A stretch of DNA of 64,000 nucleotides from DATGPD01 sp041398565 (GCA_041398565.1 JAWKUN010000003.1:434001-498000); one strand, 5' to 3'; positions 19,401 through 28,909 are shown, counted from the stretch's first letter. Made by a program: numbers and translations. Notes: a model not told the origin generated them from the letters alone.

Positions 19401-19512
19401 GACGTTCGACCAGTTCGACGACTCGGTCTACCAGGTGGCGTTCGCGCCCGATGGCCAGCGGTTGGCCGTGGCCGGCGACACGGGCGACGTGACGATCTGG
19501 GACGGTCGTTGA
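16420..19512 (+). CDS. Membrane Ser/Thr protein kinase with C-terminal WD40 propeller
   Basis: 1030 aa. The kinase domain spans about residues 72-350: glycine loop 'LGSGGMGIVYAAQ', ATP Lys in 'VALKVV', catalytic loop 'VVHRDVKPSN' near 223, 'LLDFGLASR' near 243, and 'YMAPEQ' in the P+1 region. All catalytic residues are present. One membrane helix lies near 390-412, followed by a helical linker. From about residue 470 to the end there are roughly 10-12 WD40-type repeats, for example 'GHTGYVFGVQW' and 'GHRSWVRGLDLSPD', ending 'GDVTIWDGR'. The propeller would face the periplasm and sense a ligand or partner. This architecture is abundant in Planctomycetota. The ATG chosen precedes a 70-residue N-terminal segment like that of the kinase at 55148. 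Confidence 0.93.
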   Translation: MPDSPSSTSDADRVDAILAVCFEQPATEWESAVAAACAAHPDLAPHLLRRAECLRAAGLLGDTPAPRDRVATYRLLEPLGSGGMGIVYAAQDVRDGTEVALKVVRDQQFSIPAARARFDREIATVRALSHPNIVRVLDAGTCDGVPYIAMERLHGVSLAELLVMSAPARVETLTAEDARRALLRRGTPTPRALDRLVGSWPEMCLSILADVADGLAHAHRHGVVHRDVKPSNIILTFDGRVILLDFGLASRVGDPRLTRSGAQLGSLPYMAPEQVRGGAVDARTDVYGLGVTLYEMLARATPYWSNQTEALLAAILDGNAVRVRQRNRAVGRDADVVCHKALDPVPAQRYASAEAFAADMRAAAGGHRIAGKRTGVVRRLHRLCRRRPLLSAMVTAAAVLLAVVPTAITILTAAQRDRALLQSYAALSAAASEDLRSGSVLAARDKLARCPTHLRGFEWNLMMRRQDTSEVRFEGHTGYVFGVQWCGDRVLTAAFDGTLRAWNASDGSSAYVQVLPAGLRGGFAGDPGRGRVALLFGEPARVCVFDAATGAPRGEFAIPEEPGSLDFDADGGLWVASRHTLFAVDTKESSVRAAWTQADPIEVMIATTPGRVVLVQPGAAYLHDVEQHTQIRLPDSGEVTALAKSADAIAVGYVDGRIHVLAGRDGSVLRTMAGHQRRMVWGLAFTPDGRSLLSGGQDCTIHLWDVASCRLRAVFVGHEQAVNALSLDASGQRLASITAHFGGRIWRVGAPQGQRLLKGTGAPVNVLSWNRSDGRLYTAAYDSAVTAWNDAGELVWRAPLGKCLAAQLDGELLAGATDTEVVVADRATGDVRWRTAAPCALWMVAWAPGGAEFAVGGEENAVFVYRADAPVLLRRLGVGRSVRAVAYDQDGALWVDQSDTLLELDPATGAVRRRLPVTGHVNKLVFVPSAHRLYCAEQFLLSVVDLDHGTRAAWSGHRSWVRGLDLSPDRSRVATGSTDGSVRIWLAATGDCLATFDQFDDSVYQVAFAPDGQRLAVAGDTGDVTIWDGR

Positions 19513-19533
19513 GCCTGCCGGTCGTCGCCTACG

Positions 19534-20097
19534 TCACTGCACGCCGCGCTCGCGGTAGATCCGCGGCGGCGCCTTGGCGGCGGAGCGCCACCAGGCGCGG
19601 TGGTCGTCGGCCTGGGGATCCAGCCCCTCGACGTAGCCCGCTCGCGCGTCGCCGATCGCGTCGTAGGCCGGGATGTAGGGCTTGATGTCGAGGATCGGTG
19701 TGTCGTCCAGCAGGTCGTGCGGGCCGACGGAGAGGACGCGCTTGTGGATACCCAGGAGCGCGACCGCCGACAGGCCGATGGCGTTGGGGCGCGTCGGCGA
19801 CCGCGTCGCGAACAGCCCCCGCTTGCGCTCGTCGCGCGGCGGCTGGACCAGATCGTTGTAGCCGCGGCTCAAGTGGCAGTGGAAGAGCAGCCACACGTGG
19901 CTGAAGCCGCCGAGGTCGCGCAGCAGGTTCTGCAACCCCTGTCGCACGACCACGAAACCGCCAGGCGCCGGCGAACCGTCGCGCCGCGGCTGCCGCGGGG
20001 CTTCGTGGTGCAGGCGCTGGGCGCAGCGCATCACCGCCACCGGCAAGAAGGCGGTGCTCGCCGCGGCGGCCGGGTCGAAATCGTGAGGTTGCTGCAT
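19534..20097 (-). CDS. trmO: TrmO/TsaA-like tRNA N6-threonylcarbamoyladenosine methyltransferase
   Basis: 187 aa. Motifs of the YaeB/TsaA (UPF0066) family are present: 'FSHVWLLFHCH', 'LFATRSPTRPNAIGLSAV' and 'LDIKPYIPAYD'. In E. coli the family methylates t6A37 of tRNA-Thr using S-adenosylmethionine. The length fits the catalytic beta-barrel domain without the usual C-terminal extension of enteric TrmO. It is convergent with the kinase gene (21-bp gap) and divergent from the peroxiredoxin gene (138-bp gap). Confidence 0.85.
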   Translation of the reverse strand: MQQPHDFDPAAAASTAFLPVAVMRCAQRLHHEAPRQPRRDGSPAPGGFVVVRQGLQNLLRDLGGFSHVWLLFHCHLSRGYNDLVQPPRDERKRGLFATRSPTRPNAIGLSAVALLGIHKRVLSVGPHDLLDDTPILDIKPYIPAYDAIGDARAGYVEGLDPQADDHRAWWRSAAKAPPRIYRERGVQ

Positions 20098-20235
20098 GAA
20101 CGGATGGTGAAGTGTAGTCGTCAGGCTCGCACCGACGTGGGCATCACGGCACGATTCGGTCGTTCTCCGTAGTCATGCGTCAAAAGGCACGCCGCTCCTT
20201 TGGCGGGTGCGAGGCTTCGTTCTAATAGCTTCGTC

Positions 20236-20682
20236 ATGCTCCGAACTGGCCTGCCCGCCCCCGACTTCAGCGTCCTCGACGAATCTTCGACGCTACGCTC
20301 GCTGAGCCACTTCGGTGGCAAGACCGTCGTGCTCTGGTTCTATCCCAAGGCGGACACGCCGGGTTGAACCGCGGAGGGAAGCGGATTCCGTGATCGAATC
20401 CGCGACTTCGAGGCGCGCGACGTCGTCGTGCTCGGGGTGTCGTTCGACTCCGCCGCCGAGAACCGAGCGTTCAAGGACAAGTACGACTTCCCGTTCCCTC
20501 TCCTGTGCGACACCGAGCGCATGCTCGGCGTCGCCTACGGCGCCTGCGACGGTCCTACGGCGGCGCACGCCAAACGCATCACCGTCGTCATCGACCCGCA
20601 GGGCATGATCGCGCGGGTGTACGACAAGGTCGACGCGCGCACGCACCCGCAGACCGTGCTCGACGATTTGAGCGCGATCTGA
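20236..20682 (+). CDS. bcp: BCP/PrxQ-type peroxiredoxin, probable selenoprotein with Sec44
   Basis: 148 residues if the in-frame TGA at 20365-20367 is read as selenocysteine. Upstream the frame gives 'FYPKADTPG', downstream 'TAEGSGFRDRIRDFEARDV'. This is the BCP active site ...TPG-C-TxEGxxFRD with the peroxidatic Cys codon replaced by TGA. The rest is intact to the normal stop ('LGVSFDSAAENRAFKDKY', 'VIDPQGMIARVYDKV'), which argues against a decayed gene. A hairpin that could act as SECIS starts 13 nt after the TGA. There is no Cys five residues after Sec, where many BCPs carry the resolving one. The product would reduce peroxides in the cytoplasm using a thiol partner. An automated caller would split it in two. 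Sec machinery genes are not in the window. Confidence 0.88.
20365..20403 (+). promoter_or_regulatory. UGA codon and candidate bacterial SECIS hairpin
   Basis: TGA (20365-20367) is followed by a perfect 8-bp stem GCGGATTC (20381-20388) / GAATCCGC (20396-20403) with the loop CGTGATC. The loop starts 24 nt after the TGA, within the spacing known for bacterial SECIS elements, and contains the GU expected by SelB. The stem codes for protein at the same time. Confidence 0.65.
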
Positions 20683-20812
20683 CCGGCGCCGCGGCCGTGC
20701 GCTCGGCGCCGGTTCGGTGATTCTGGCGCTGCCACGGGCCCGAGCCGTGCCTCCGACGCTCGCCGTGGTGGGACCGGCGCCGTCATCCGTGCGGGCGGTG
20801 ACGGCACGCAGC

Positions 20813-20818
20813 TATACT
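20813..20818 (+). promoter_or_regulatory. Candidate -10 box TATACT
   Basis: TATACT stands out in otherwise GC-rich sequence, ending 12 nt before the ATG of the radical SAM gene. No convincing -35 is seen. Such close spacing implies a very short or leaderless transcript. Confidence 0.35.
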
Positions 20819-20830
20819 TCGCCTGACCTC

Positions 20831-22003
20831 ATGCCTGTCATCCGCGAGAAGCGCTTCCTGCGCGTGAAGCTCGACATGGTCGGCACCTGCCAGCTGCGGT
20901 GCGTCATGTGCCACTTCGCGCACCCGGAGTTCGTACCGAACAAGACCCAGATGGGGCGCGATCTGTTGGAGAAGGTCGCCAACGACCTCTTCCCCCGTGC
21001 CCACGACGTGGTCCTTTCGTCGTCGGCCGAGCCGCTCCTGGCCAAGGAGCTGCCGCGCGCGCTCGAGCTGTGCCGCGAACACCAGGTGCCCAACTTCCAC
21101 TTCTCGACCAACGCCATGGCGCTGACCCAGCGCATCATGGACAAGGTCATCGAGGTGCAGATGCCGCTCCTCACCATCTCGTGCGACGGCGGCACCAAGG
21201 AGACCTTCGAACGCGTCCGCACGCCGGCCAAGTGGGACAAGCTGATGGCAGCGTTCGACCTGATTCGCGACAGCAAGCAGCGCACCGGATCGGCCTGGCC
21301 GCGCCTGTCGATGACGGCCGTGCTCATGCGCAGCAACATCCGCGAGATGCCGGGGTTGATCCGGCTGGCGCGCGACAAGGGCGTCGAGGACATGAACTTC
21401 GTGCACATGGCGGTGATGGGCGGGCTCGGTGTCGAGGACGAGACCCTGCTCAACGACCCCAAGCTGTGCAACGAGACGCTGCGCGAGATGGAGGCGACCG
21501 CCAAGGAGGTGGGCATGAACGTGTGCATGCCGATGGCGATCCCCGAGGCCATCCACGACCAGCCGCAGGTGGTGACGGACGCCGCGCGCAGTGCCGACGG
21601 CGGTGGCCGGGCCCTGGCCGCCCCCGAGGTGCTGGCCGCCAGCTCGCTCGACGTCGCCGACTACCTCAACAAGAAGAACCGCGAGTTCCTGCTCAAGGTG
21701 AAGGAGAAGCAGCACCACTCGCGCCCGTGCTACTTCCCGTGGTACTACATCCACGTCAACCCCGACGGCACCGTGTTCCCCTGCGGCTCGTGGTTCGAGT
21801 TCACGACCTTCGGCGACTTCAAGACGCAGGACTTCCGGGAGATCTGGACCGGCAAGCCGTACCAGGAGCTGCGGGCGCAGCTCTACGACATGGAGCTGCG
21901 CGACGTGTGCGCCAACTGCAGCGTCGCCAACATGGGGCGGCCGGACGTCAAGGCGTCGTTCAGTCACCGTGCCAAGGTCCGTCGGTCGCAGGCGACGCCC
22001 TGA
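20831..22003 (+). CDS. Radical SAM protein with SPASM domain
   Basis: 390 aa. The cluster motif CxxxCxxC is C20-QLR-C24-VM-C27, followed by 'MGRDLLEKVANDL' and a TIM-barrel of radical SAM type ('ISCDGGTKETFERVR' near 120). The SPASM region near 300-363 holds 'HVNPDGTVFPCGSW' and 'CANC' with further Cys for auxiliary iron-sulfur clusters. Members modify peptides or proteins or act in cofactor synthesis. No precursor peptide gene is seen nearby, so the substrate cannot be named. The ATG is preceded by a TATACT box rather than a ribosome binding site. Repeat element A copy 2 begins at its stop codon. Confidence 0.9.
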   Translation: MPVIREKRFLRVKLDMVGTCQLRCVMCHFAHPEFVPNKTQMGRDLLEKVANDLFPRAHDVVLSSSAEPLLAKELPRALELCREHQVPNFHFSTNAMALTQRIMDKVIEVQMPLLTISCDGGTKETFERVRTPAKWDKLMAAFDLIRDSKQRTGSAWPRLSMTAVLMRSNIREMPGLIRLARDKGVEDMNFVHMAVMGGLGVEDETLLNDPKLCNETLREMEATAKEVGMNVCMPMAIPEAIHDQPQVVTDAARSADGGGRALAAPEVLAASSLDVADYLNKKNREFLLKVKEKQHHSRPCYFPWYYIHVNPDGTVFPCGSWFEFTTFGDFKTQDFREIWTGKPYQELRAQLYDMELRDVCANCSVANMGRPDVKASFSHRAKVRRSQATP

Positions 22004-22187
22004 GCTGCAAGTGCCGCGGATCCTCGCGCCACGCGCGAATTCGGCGATGCCGTTCCGCTTGCCATCGCGCCCAACTCGCTTGTTTCCAGCGGCACTGGAA
22101 GCCCCAGCAACAAAGTGGCCGGGGCCCCTTCTGGTCGGCGCGAAGCGCCGACTGCAACCAAGCCTTTGGTTGCGGCCCCGGCCGCGA
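22002..22187 (+). repeat. Dispersed structured repeat, element A, copy 2
   Basis: This is the best preserved copy. It begins at the TGA of the radical SAM gene and is followed by the hairpin cluster at 22191. Stems: TCGCGC/GCGCGA, TTCCAG/CTGGAA, GTCGGCGC/GCGCCGAC (loop gaa) and GCAACCAA/TTGGTTGC (loop gcct). It has the same orientation as the upstream gene, as for copies 1 and 3. Confidence 0.9.
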
Positions 22188-22190
22188 TGG

Positions 22191-22288
22191 GAGCCCGAGA
22201 AGAAATCATGATACGGGCTCTCAAATTGCCCCCGGTGGCCGCATCCGCGGCCACGCCGAGAGTGAGAAACCGATTGTTTCTCACTCTC
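22191..22288 (+). terminator. Cluster of three perfect hairpins after element A
   Basis: GAGCCCG/CGGGCTC (22191-22220), GTGGCCGC/GCGGCCAC (22235-22254) and GAGAGTGAGAAA/TTTCTCACTCTC (22258-22288, perfect 12-bp stem, 7-nt loop). No U-tract follows. They fill the gap between the radical SAM and DUF3754-like genes and may end transcription or form a structured RNA together with element A. Confidence 0.5.
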
Positions 22289-22385
22289 TGAGCCGCGCTC
22301 GACAGGCCGCTGCAAGATGATCCCGCGCCCGTCTCCAGGTTCGTCGAGCGCTCGAGTCCGGCCGCGAACGGGGCGTTGACGGTCG

Positions 22386-23663
22386 ATGCCGCCCCAGCGC
22401 GCCCGGTTCCTGCCGCTCGCCAAGCAGGACCTCGTTGCCGCCTGTGCCGAGGACCCGCGCCTCGACGCCGGTGATCGCGACGCGTTCCGCGACCTCTGCC
22501 GCATCCTCGAGAGCGTGTTCCACTTCGAGTTCCACGCGCGGCTCGAGCGGTTGAAGCTGTGCTACGCGCCGTTCGATCCCGACGCCGAGACGCGGCCGCT
22601 GCAGCCGATCACCGAGGACGAGCGCCGGCGCCGCCAACGAGAGCTCGCCCGCGACTTGCGCGACCTGCTCGAGGCGGCGAACTACGAGGAGATCCCGCGC
22701 GCCGTCCTCGACGCGGCGCTGCGCGACGAGTCGCTGTTCCGCGTGCGCCTGGCGCTCGACTTCGACGATTTCGAGGAGCTGATCCTCTTTCGCCGCGGTG
22801 CCGACGTGCGCACGGTGGTCCTGCGCGCCTGGTTCGGCCTGCGCCGCAAGACCGTGACCTTCGAGAACTTCGACCGCGTTGCGCTGCTGGTGCGGTTCCG
22901 CGGTCGGGAGTGGTTCGACTCGAAAGGCCGCCGTGACCTGCCGTTCGAGCCCGGCGCGACCGTGCTCAAGCTGTTCCGCAACGTGCCGGCCGCCGACCTC
23001 GAGATGTTGTTCCCCAACACCGAGGTTCGCATGAAGGCCAGCGACATGCTGCTGATCGGCGTGCCGGCGGCCATCGGCGGCATCGTCGTGTTGATGACCA
23101 AGCTGCTCGGCACTCTGCTCCTGCTCGGTTCGCTCCTCGCCTTCTGGCTGGGCCTGCGCGACGACGAGGTGGTGCTCGACCAGACCTCGCTGGTGGCGCT
23201 GGCGGTCGGACTCGGCACGTTGGGCGCGTTCGTGTGGAAGCAGGTCGATCGCTTCAAGACGCGCAAGATCCGCTTCCTCAAGGCGCTGACCGAGAACCTC
23301 TACTTCAAGAACCTCGACAACAACGCCGGCGTCCTGCATCGCCTGCTCGACGAGGCCGAGGAGGAGGAGTGCAAGGAGGCGATTCTCGCGTTCTGGTTCC
23401 TGCACACGGCGGGTGCGCCGCAGACCTCCGCCACCATCGACCGCGGCGTCGAGGAGTGGCTGGGTGCTCGTGTCGGCCGCGACGTCGACTTCGAGATCGA
23501 GGATGCGATCGGCAAGCTCGAGCGCCTCGATCTCGTGTGGCGCCGAGGCGATTCGCTTGTCGCGCGGCCGCTGGCCGAGGCCAAGGCCGTGCTCGACCGT
23601 CGCTGGGACGGCTACTTCGAGTTCGGTCCTGGTGCCGGGGCGGACTCGGGCTCGGCAACCTGA
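22386..23663 (+). CDS. TMEM143/DUF3754-like membrane protein
   Basis: 425 aa. The N-terminal half is soluble and contains 'FEELILFRRGADVR' and 'LKLFRNVPAADLEMLFPNTE', which match the DUF3754 (TMEM143-like) family. Two or three membrane helices lie near residues 219-255 and 272-288, and the C-terminal half has 'YFKNLDNNAGVLHRLLDEAE', another family hallmark. The molecular role of this family is unknown in bacteria. The ATG is the first in frame after the hairpin cluster. It stands as a single gene. Confidence 0.85.
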   Translation: MPPQRARFLPLAKQDLVAACAEDPRLDAGDRDAFRDLCRILESVFHFEFHARLERLKLCYAPFDPDAETRPLQPITEDERRRRQRELARDLRDLLEAANYEEIPRAVLDAALRDESLFRVRLALDFDDFEELILFRRGADVRTVVLRAWFGLRRKTVTFENFDRVALLVRFRGREWFDSKGRRDLPFEPGATVLKLFRNVPAADLEMLFPNTEVRMKASDMLLIGVPAAIGGIVVLMTKLLGTLLLLGSLLAFWLGLRDDEVVLDQTSLVALAVGLGTLGAFVWKQVDRFKTRKIRFLKALTENLYFKNLDNNAGVLHRLLDEAEEEECKEAILAFWFLHTAGAPQTSATIDRGVEEWLGARVGRDVDFEIEDAIGKLERLDLVWRRGDSLVARPLAEAKAVLDRRWDGYFEFGPGAGADSGSAT

Positions 23664-23862
23664 CGGCTCGAACGGCGTGCCATCGGCTCCGCCGATCGGG
23701 ATCCGACCCGAGGCGCAGACCCGCGCGGGCGGGATGCGCGTGCGTGCCTCGCGCTGGTCCGACCGGATGCTGGCCGGAGAGTCCGGGTTCGATACCAGCG
23801 GGAAAACCCGGTGCCACGGGGGGCGTGGCCGCGCCCGGCGTGGCCCGTCTTGGCACGAGGAC

Positions 23863-23887
23863 CCTCGGGGTGTCATCTTCCCCGAGG
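23863..23887 (+). promoter_or_regulatory. Inverted repeat abutting a start codon
   Basis: CCTCGGGG (23863-23870) and CCCCGAGG (23880-23887) form a perfect 8-bp inverted repeat with a 9-nt loop. It ends on the base before the ATG of the beta-propeller gene. It could be an operator or an RNA hairpin controlling translation start. Confidence 0.4.
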
Positions 23888-26254
23888 ATGTTCGCTCGCC
23901 TGCTCGCCCTGTCGCTCTTGGCCGCTGCTGCCGCCGGTCAGTCCGGTCGCACCATGGCCATCACTTCGCCGCCGCAGCTCGGCGGCACCCTGGGGATCAC
24001 GGTGACCCACCCGGTCGCGGCCGCCGGGCACTACTACGAGGCTCTGTTCTCCTACCCGACCCCGGCCGTCGTCGACCTGGGCCTGCCGTTCGTGGTGGGC
24101 GAGATGCGCGTCGACCTGGCGACCTTCAACACCTTCTTGAGCGGCTTCTTCGGTGCCGGTGGCACGACGCTGATCTCGGTGCCGGTGCCGAACACCACCA
24201 CCCTCTTGGGTGGTGGCTTCGACCTGCAGACCATCGACGTCGATCTCGCCGGGCCCACGCTCTACTTGGCCGACAACGACGTCGAGATCCGGCCCTACGT
24301 CGGCATCTGCAAGGTGCACATCGCCGTGGCCTCGAACCAGTCGCCGGTGTCCGGCGACAACGACATCCAGACCGTCGACGATGCGCACATCGGCGCGCCG
24401 GTGAGCCAGGGGGTCGTCGCGTTCTCCTACCAGTCGATCCAGCACCGCGGGCAGGAAGGCTTCGTCGCCGGCTACGGTGGCAGCTTCACCGGCATCGCGC
24501 ACAACAGCGACATCGACTGCTGGGATGGCGATGGTGTCGCCAAGCGCACCGCCAATCCTTCCTATCAGGTCGTGTCGCTACCCGGCGGCCACGACATCGC
24601 GCTCGTGCGGCACATGGCCAACAAGCGCATGTTCAGCGTCCTGTCGTTCAATCGCGCCACCGGCGCCGCCACGCTGGTGCCGGGCAGCACGGTGACCGAT
24701 ACCGGGCCGCTCAACGAGCCGGTGCCCAATCTGCTGCCGCGCGTGGCCTTCGCGTCCGACGGCGCGCTCGGCGCCGTGCTGGTGCGCGACACCAATCCGG
24801 CCGTGGCCGACCGAGTGCTCGTGTTCGCCCCCGATGGCGCCAGCCCGGCCATCGACGTCACTCCGACGACGCCGCCGAGCACCACCTTCTTCGACGGGTC
24901 GGCCTTCTTCACCGACGACTTCTTCGTCGTTGCCGGCGACGGCGGCTGGTACTGGACTTCGGCGTCGGCGCCGGCCGTGTTGACCGCGCTCACGGTGCCG
25001 AACACCACGGCCAGCAACGCCGCCAACGCCTACGTCTACCCCTTCAGCTGGCGAGTCAGCCGCGACGGCGCGGTGGCGTGGTTTCCGATCGGCAGCGGTG
25101 CGACGCCGCGCTCCGAGATGGACATCGTCAAGCTCGTCGACAACGCCGGCGTGCCGCAGGTGACCAACGAGACGCAGTTCGCCACGGCGACGGCGCTCGC
25201 CGAGTTCGGCTACTCCGGCGTCACGCCGGAAGCCGCGCTCGACTCGTCGTTCGGCCTCAAGGCCGCGACGTCGCCCGACGGCAGCAAGCTGGCCTTTCTC
25301 GGCATGGGCGCCAGCCCGGGCGTGTACGTCGCCGACGGCACGGCCGACCCGGCGCCCCTGATCGTGGGGGGCGCGAGCTTCTACTCCGAGCTGACGTTCC
25401 TCAACGCCACGACGATCCTCTTCTTCGCCGGGCCGTCGCCGACGCAGCAGAACCTCTACGCTCACGACCTCGTCACCAACACCACCACCGTCCTCACCGG
25501 CACCGGCGACATCCGCACGCGCGGCCAGTTCTGGTCGCGCAACCGCGACTGGTGGTACTTCGTGCGGTCGAACGCGAGCGGTACCGTCAACAACATCGTC
25601 GGCGTGGACGCCACGGCAGCTGCGCCCGCGCTCAAGGACATCACCGGCGCCGAGTTCTCGACGGGCAGTGCGCCGGCTTTGCAGACGGGCGGTCTGAACA
25701 CGACGACCGATCCGTGGCCGGCTCTCGAGTTCCAGATCCGTCGGGTGCCGCTCAGCGACTGGGTCGTGTTCACCGGGCGCCGCGCCGTCAGCGGAGCGCC
25801 CTACGAGGACGCCAACGTCTTCCGGTTCGACATCGAGCACGGCGGCGAGGCCGTCGAGCTGACCGCGAACCGCAGTACGGGGACGCAGGGCCAGGTCCTG
25901 CACATCGACAGCCTGGTGGTCGCGGCCGACCCTCAGTACGTCGCATGGGCCGAGCGAGTCGGCATCAGCCGGAGCAACAGCGAGGACGTGTACGTGGTTC
26001 CGCTGCTGGGCGGGCTGGTGCGCCGGATGTCGGTGCCCAATCCGAGTGGGCAGTCGGTGGTGGACGGCTCGATCCGCTTCACCTGCGAGCCGACGACCGG
26101 TCTGGTCTGGGCCCTCGGCACCGGACCGTTCGCCGTGCCCGACACCAGCACTGTCGTCGAGTGGTCGGCGCTCGGCGGCCCGCACACGCCGACGGCGTTG
26201 ACCGCGCCGGTCCCCGGCGCCCAGGTCCTGCAGGTTCTCGGCACCAGCCAGTAG
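23888..26254 (+). CDS. Secreted beta-propeller-like protein
   Basis: 788 aa. Signal peptide 'MFARLLALSLLAAAAAG' precedes a mature start near 'QSGRTMAI'. An N-terminal beta domain of about 150 residues is followed by repeats of TolB/PD40 character such as 'AATSPDGSKLAFLGMG', 'NLYAHDLVTNTTTVLTGTGD' and 'VVPLLGGLVRRMSVPNPSG'. These are typical of periplasmic or extracellular six-bladed propellers. There are no catalytic residues and no membrane anchor after the signal. An inverted repeat sits directly before the start. The next gene (histidine kinase) begins 53 bp downstream. Function unknown. Confidence 0.8.
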   Translation: MFARLLALSLLAAAAAGQSGRTMAITSPPQLGGTLGITVTHPVAAAGHYYEALFSYPTPAVVDLGLPFVVGEMRVDLATFNTFLSGFFGAGGTTLISVPVPNTTTLLGGGFDLQTIDVDLAGPTLYLADNDVEIRPYVGICKVHIAVASNQSPVSGDNDIQTVDDAHIGAPVSQGVVAFSYQSIQHRGQEGFVAGYGGSFTGIAHNSDIDCWDGDGVAKRTANPSYQVVSLPGGHDIALVRHMANKRMFSVLSFNRATGAATLVPGSTVTDTGPLNEPVPNLLPRVAFASDGALGAVLVRDTNPAVADRVLVFAPDGASPAIDVTPTTPPSTTFFDGSAFFTDDFFVVAGDGGWYWTSASAPAVLTALTVPNTTASNAANAYVYPFSWRVSRDGAVAWFPIGSGATPRSEMDIVKLVDNAGVPQVTNETQFATATALAEFGYSGVTPEAALDSSFGLKAATSPDGSKLAFLGMGASPGVYVADGTADPAPLIVGGASFYSELTFLNATTILFFAGPSPTQQNLYAHDLVTNTTTVLTGTGDIRTRGQFWSRNRDWWYFVRSNASGTVNNIVGVDATAAAPALKDITGAEFSTGSAPALQTGGLNTTTDPWPALEFQIRRVPLSDWVVFTGRRAVSGAPYEDANVFRFDIEHGGEAVELTANRSTGTQGQVLHIDSLVVAADPQYVAWAERVGISRSNSEDVYVVPLLGGLVRRMSVPNPSGQSVVDGSIRFTCEPTTGLVWALGTGPFAVPDTSTVVEWSALGGPHTPTALTAPVPGAQVLQVLGTSQ

Positions 26255-26306
26255 GTGGTGGCGGCGGGCGCCGAAAACCGGACCCACCCCGGGCAGTTGG
26301 CACCGC

Positions 26307-27595
26307 GTGACGTCGACGAGCGCGCCGCACGACCAGCGATCTGTCCCCCACAGCCGGATGTGGCCGGCGGCGGCGGTCCTGCTCGCCTTGCTGGCACTCG
26401 GCGGCTGGCAGTACTCCGACTGGGCCGCGCACCGGCGCGAACACGTCGGCGAGCACGAACGCTTCGGGCGCGCTTTGTTGCGCGGCCTCGAGGGGGTGGT
26501 GGAACGCCAGACCCGTGGCGGGGTCTACGACCGCCGGCGGTTGCGACAGGCCCTCGAGGACGTGTCCGCCAGCTTCGGGGTCGAGTGGCTCGCCCTCGTC
26601 GAGACGGTCAGTGGCTCGAGTCTGGCCGAGGTCGGCGTTCGACCGGTGGCGCCGGTGCCCGGCGCCGTCTTCGAGACCGAGGTGGCACCGACCGGGCACC
26701 GGCCTGGCGGTCGTGGGCCACCCTGGGCCGACGATGGGCAATTCGTAGCGCTGCCGCCCGGGTCGCTGCGGCTCACTCTGGCGCTGTCCACCGGAGACCT
26801 GCGCGCTCGGCTGCGCCAGGCCGACCGGCGTGCACTCGCGACGGTGCTGGCGCTGGCCAGCGTCGTCGTCCTCACCGCGGTGTTCTTCGCTGTGCGGGCA
26901 CGTTCGCAGGCGCTGTCGGCGGCGTTGTCGGCGAGCCGCGCGCACGGCAAGAGCCTCGACTACCTGCGCCGGCTCGGCGCCGGGCTGCTGCACGAGACCA
27001 AGAACCCGCTGGGCGTCGTGCGCGGCTTGGCCCAGCGCATGGCGACCGACCCGACCGTGTCCGCTGCGCTGCGGCAGTCGGCGCAGGCGATCGTCGACGA
27101 GACCGACCGGACGGTGGCTCGCCTCGACGAGTTCCTCCTCCTCAGTCGACCGGCGCAGATCCGGCGCGAACGCGTGGACGTGGCTGCGTTGTTCCACGAG
27201 CTCGTCGCGCTCGTGGACCCGGACCTGCGCGCGCGCGACGTGCGACTGGCCGTGCACTGCGGGTCGGCCTGGCTCGACGCCGACCGCGACCAGATCCGCC
27301 GCTTGCTGCTCAACCTGCTGCTCAACGCGGTGCGCGAAGTGGGGCCCGGAGGGCACATCCGACTGGCGTGCGAAACCACCGAGCGCGGTCTCGTGCTCGC
27401 GGTCGAGGACGACGGCCCGGGCGTGCCCGAGTCGTTGCGGGAGACGATGTTCGAGCCCTACGTGAGCGGACGCCCGGGGGGCACCGGGCTCGGTCTGTCG
27501 ATCGCTCAGCGCATCGCCCTCGACCACGGCTTCCGCCTGCGGCACGAGCCGAACGTGCCGCGGGGCGCGCGCATGTTGCTCGAGGTGGGGAGCGC

Positions 27596-27599
<4 letters not shown>
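26307..27599 (+). CDS. Membrane sensor histidine kinase
   Basis: 430 aa, GTG start. Membrane helices lie near residues 18-36 and 172-192 and enclose a periplasmic sensor of about 130 residues. The H-box is 'LLHETKNPLGVVRGLAQ' with the phospho-accepting His near 229. The ATPase has N-box 'LLLNLLLNAVREV', G1 'VEDDGPGVP' and G2 'GGTGLGLSIAQ'. The stop overlaps the response-regulator start by 4 nt (GTGA), so the two form a two-component pair of the NtrB/NtrC or ZraS/ZraR kind. The sensor domain is not recognisable, so the signal is unknown. Confidence 0.95.

Positions 27600-28909
<1,310 letters not shown>

Noticed and set aside
20236..20682. Peroxiredoxin as a pseudogene with a nonsense mutation or as two genes
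   Set aside because: The TGA replaces exactly the catalytic Cys codon, the rest is intact and a SECIS-like hairpin follows. Random decay at this one codon is unlikely.
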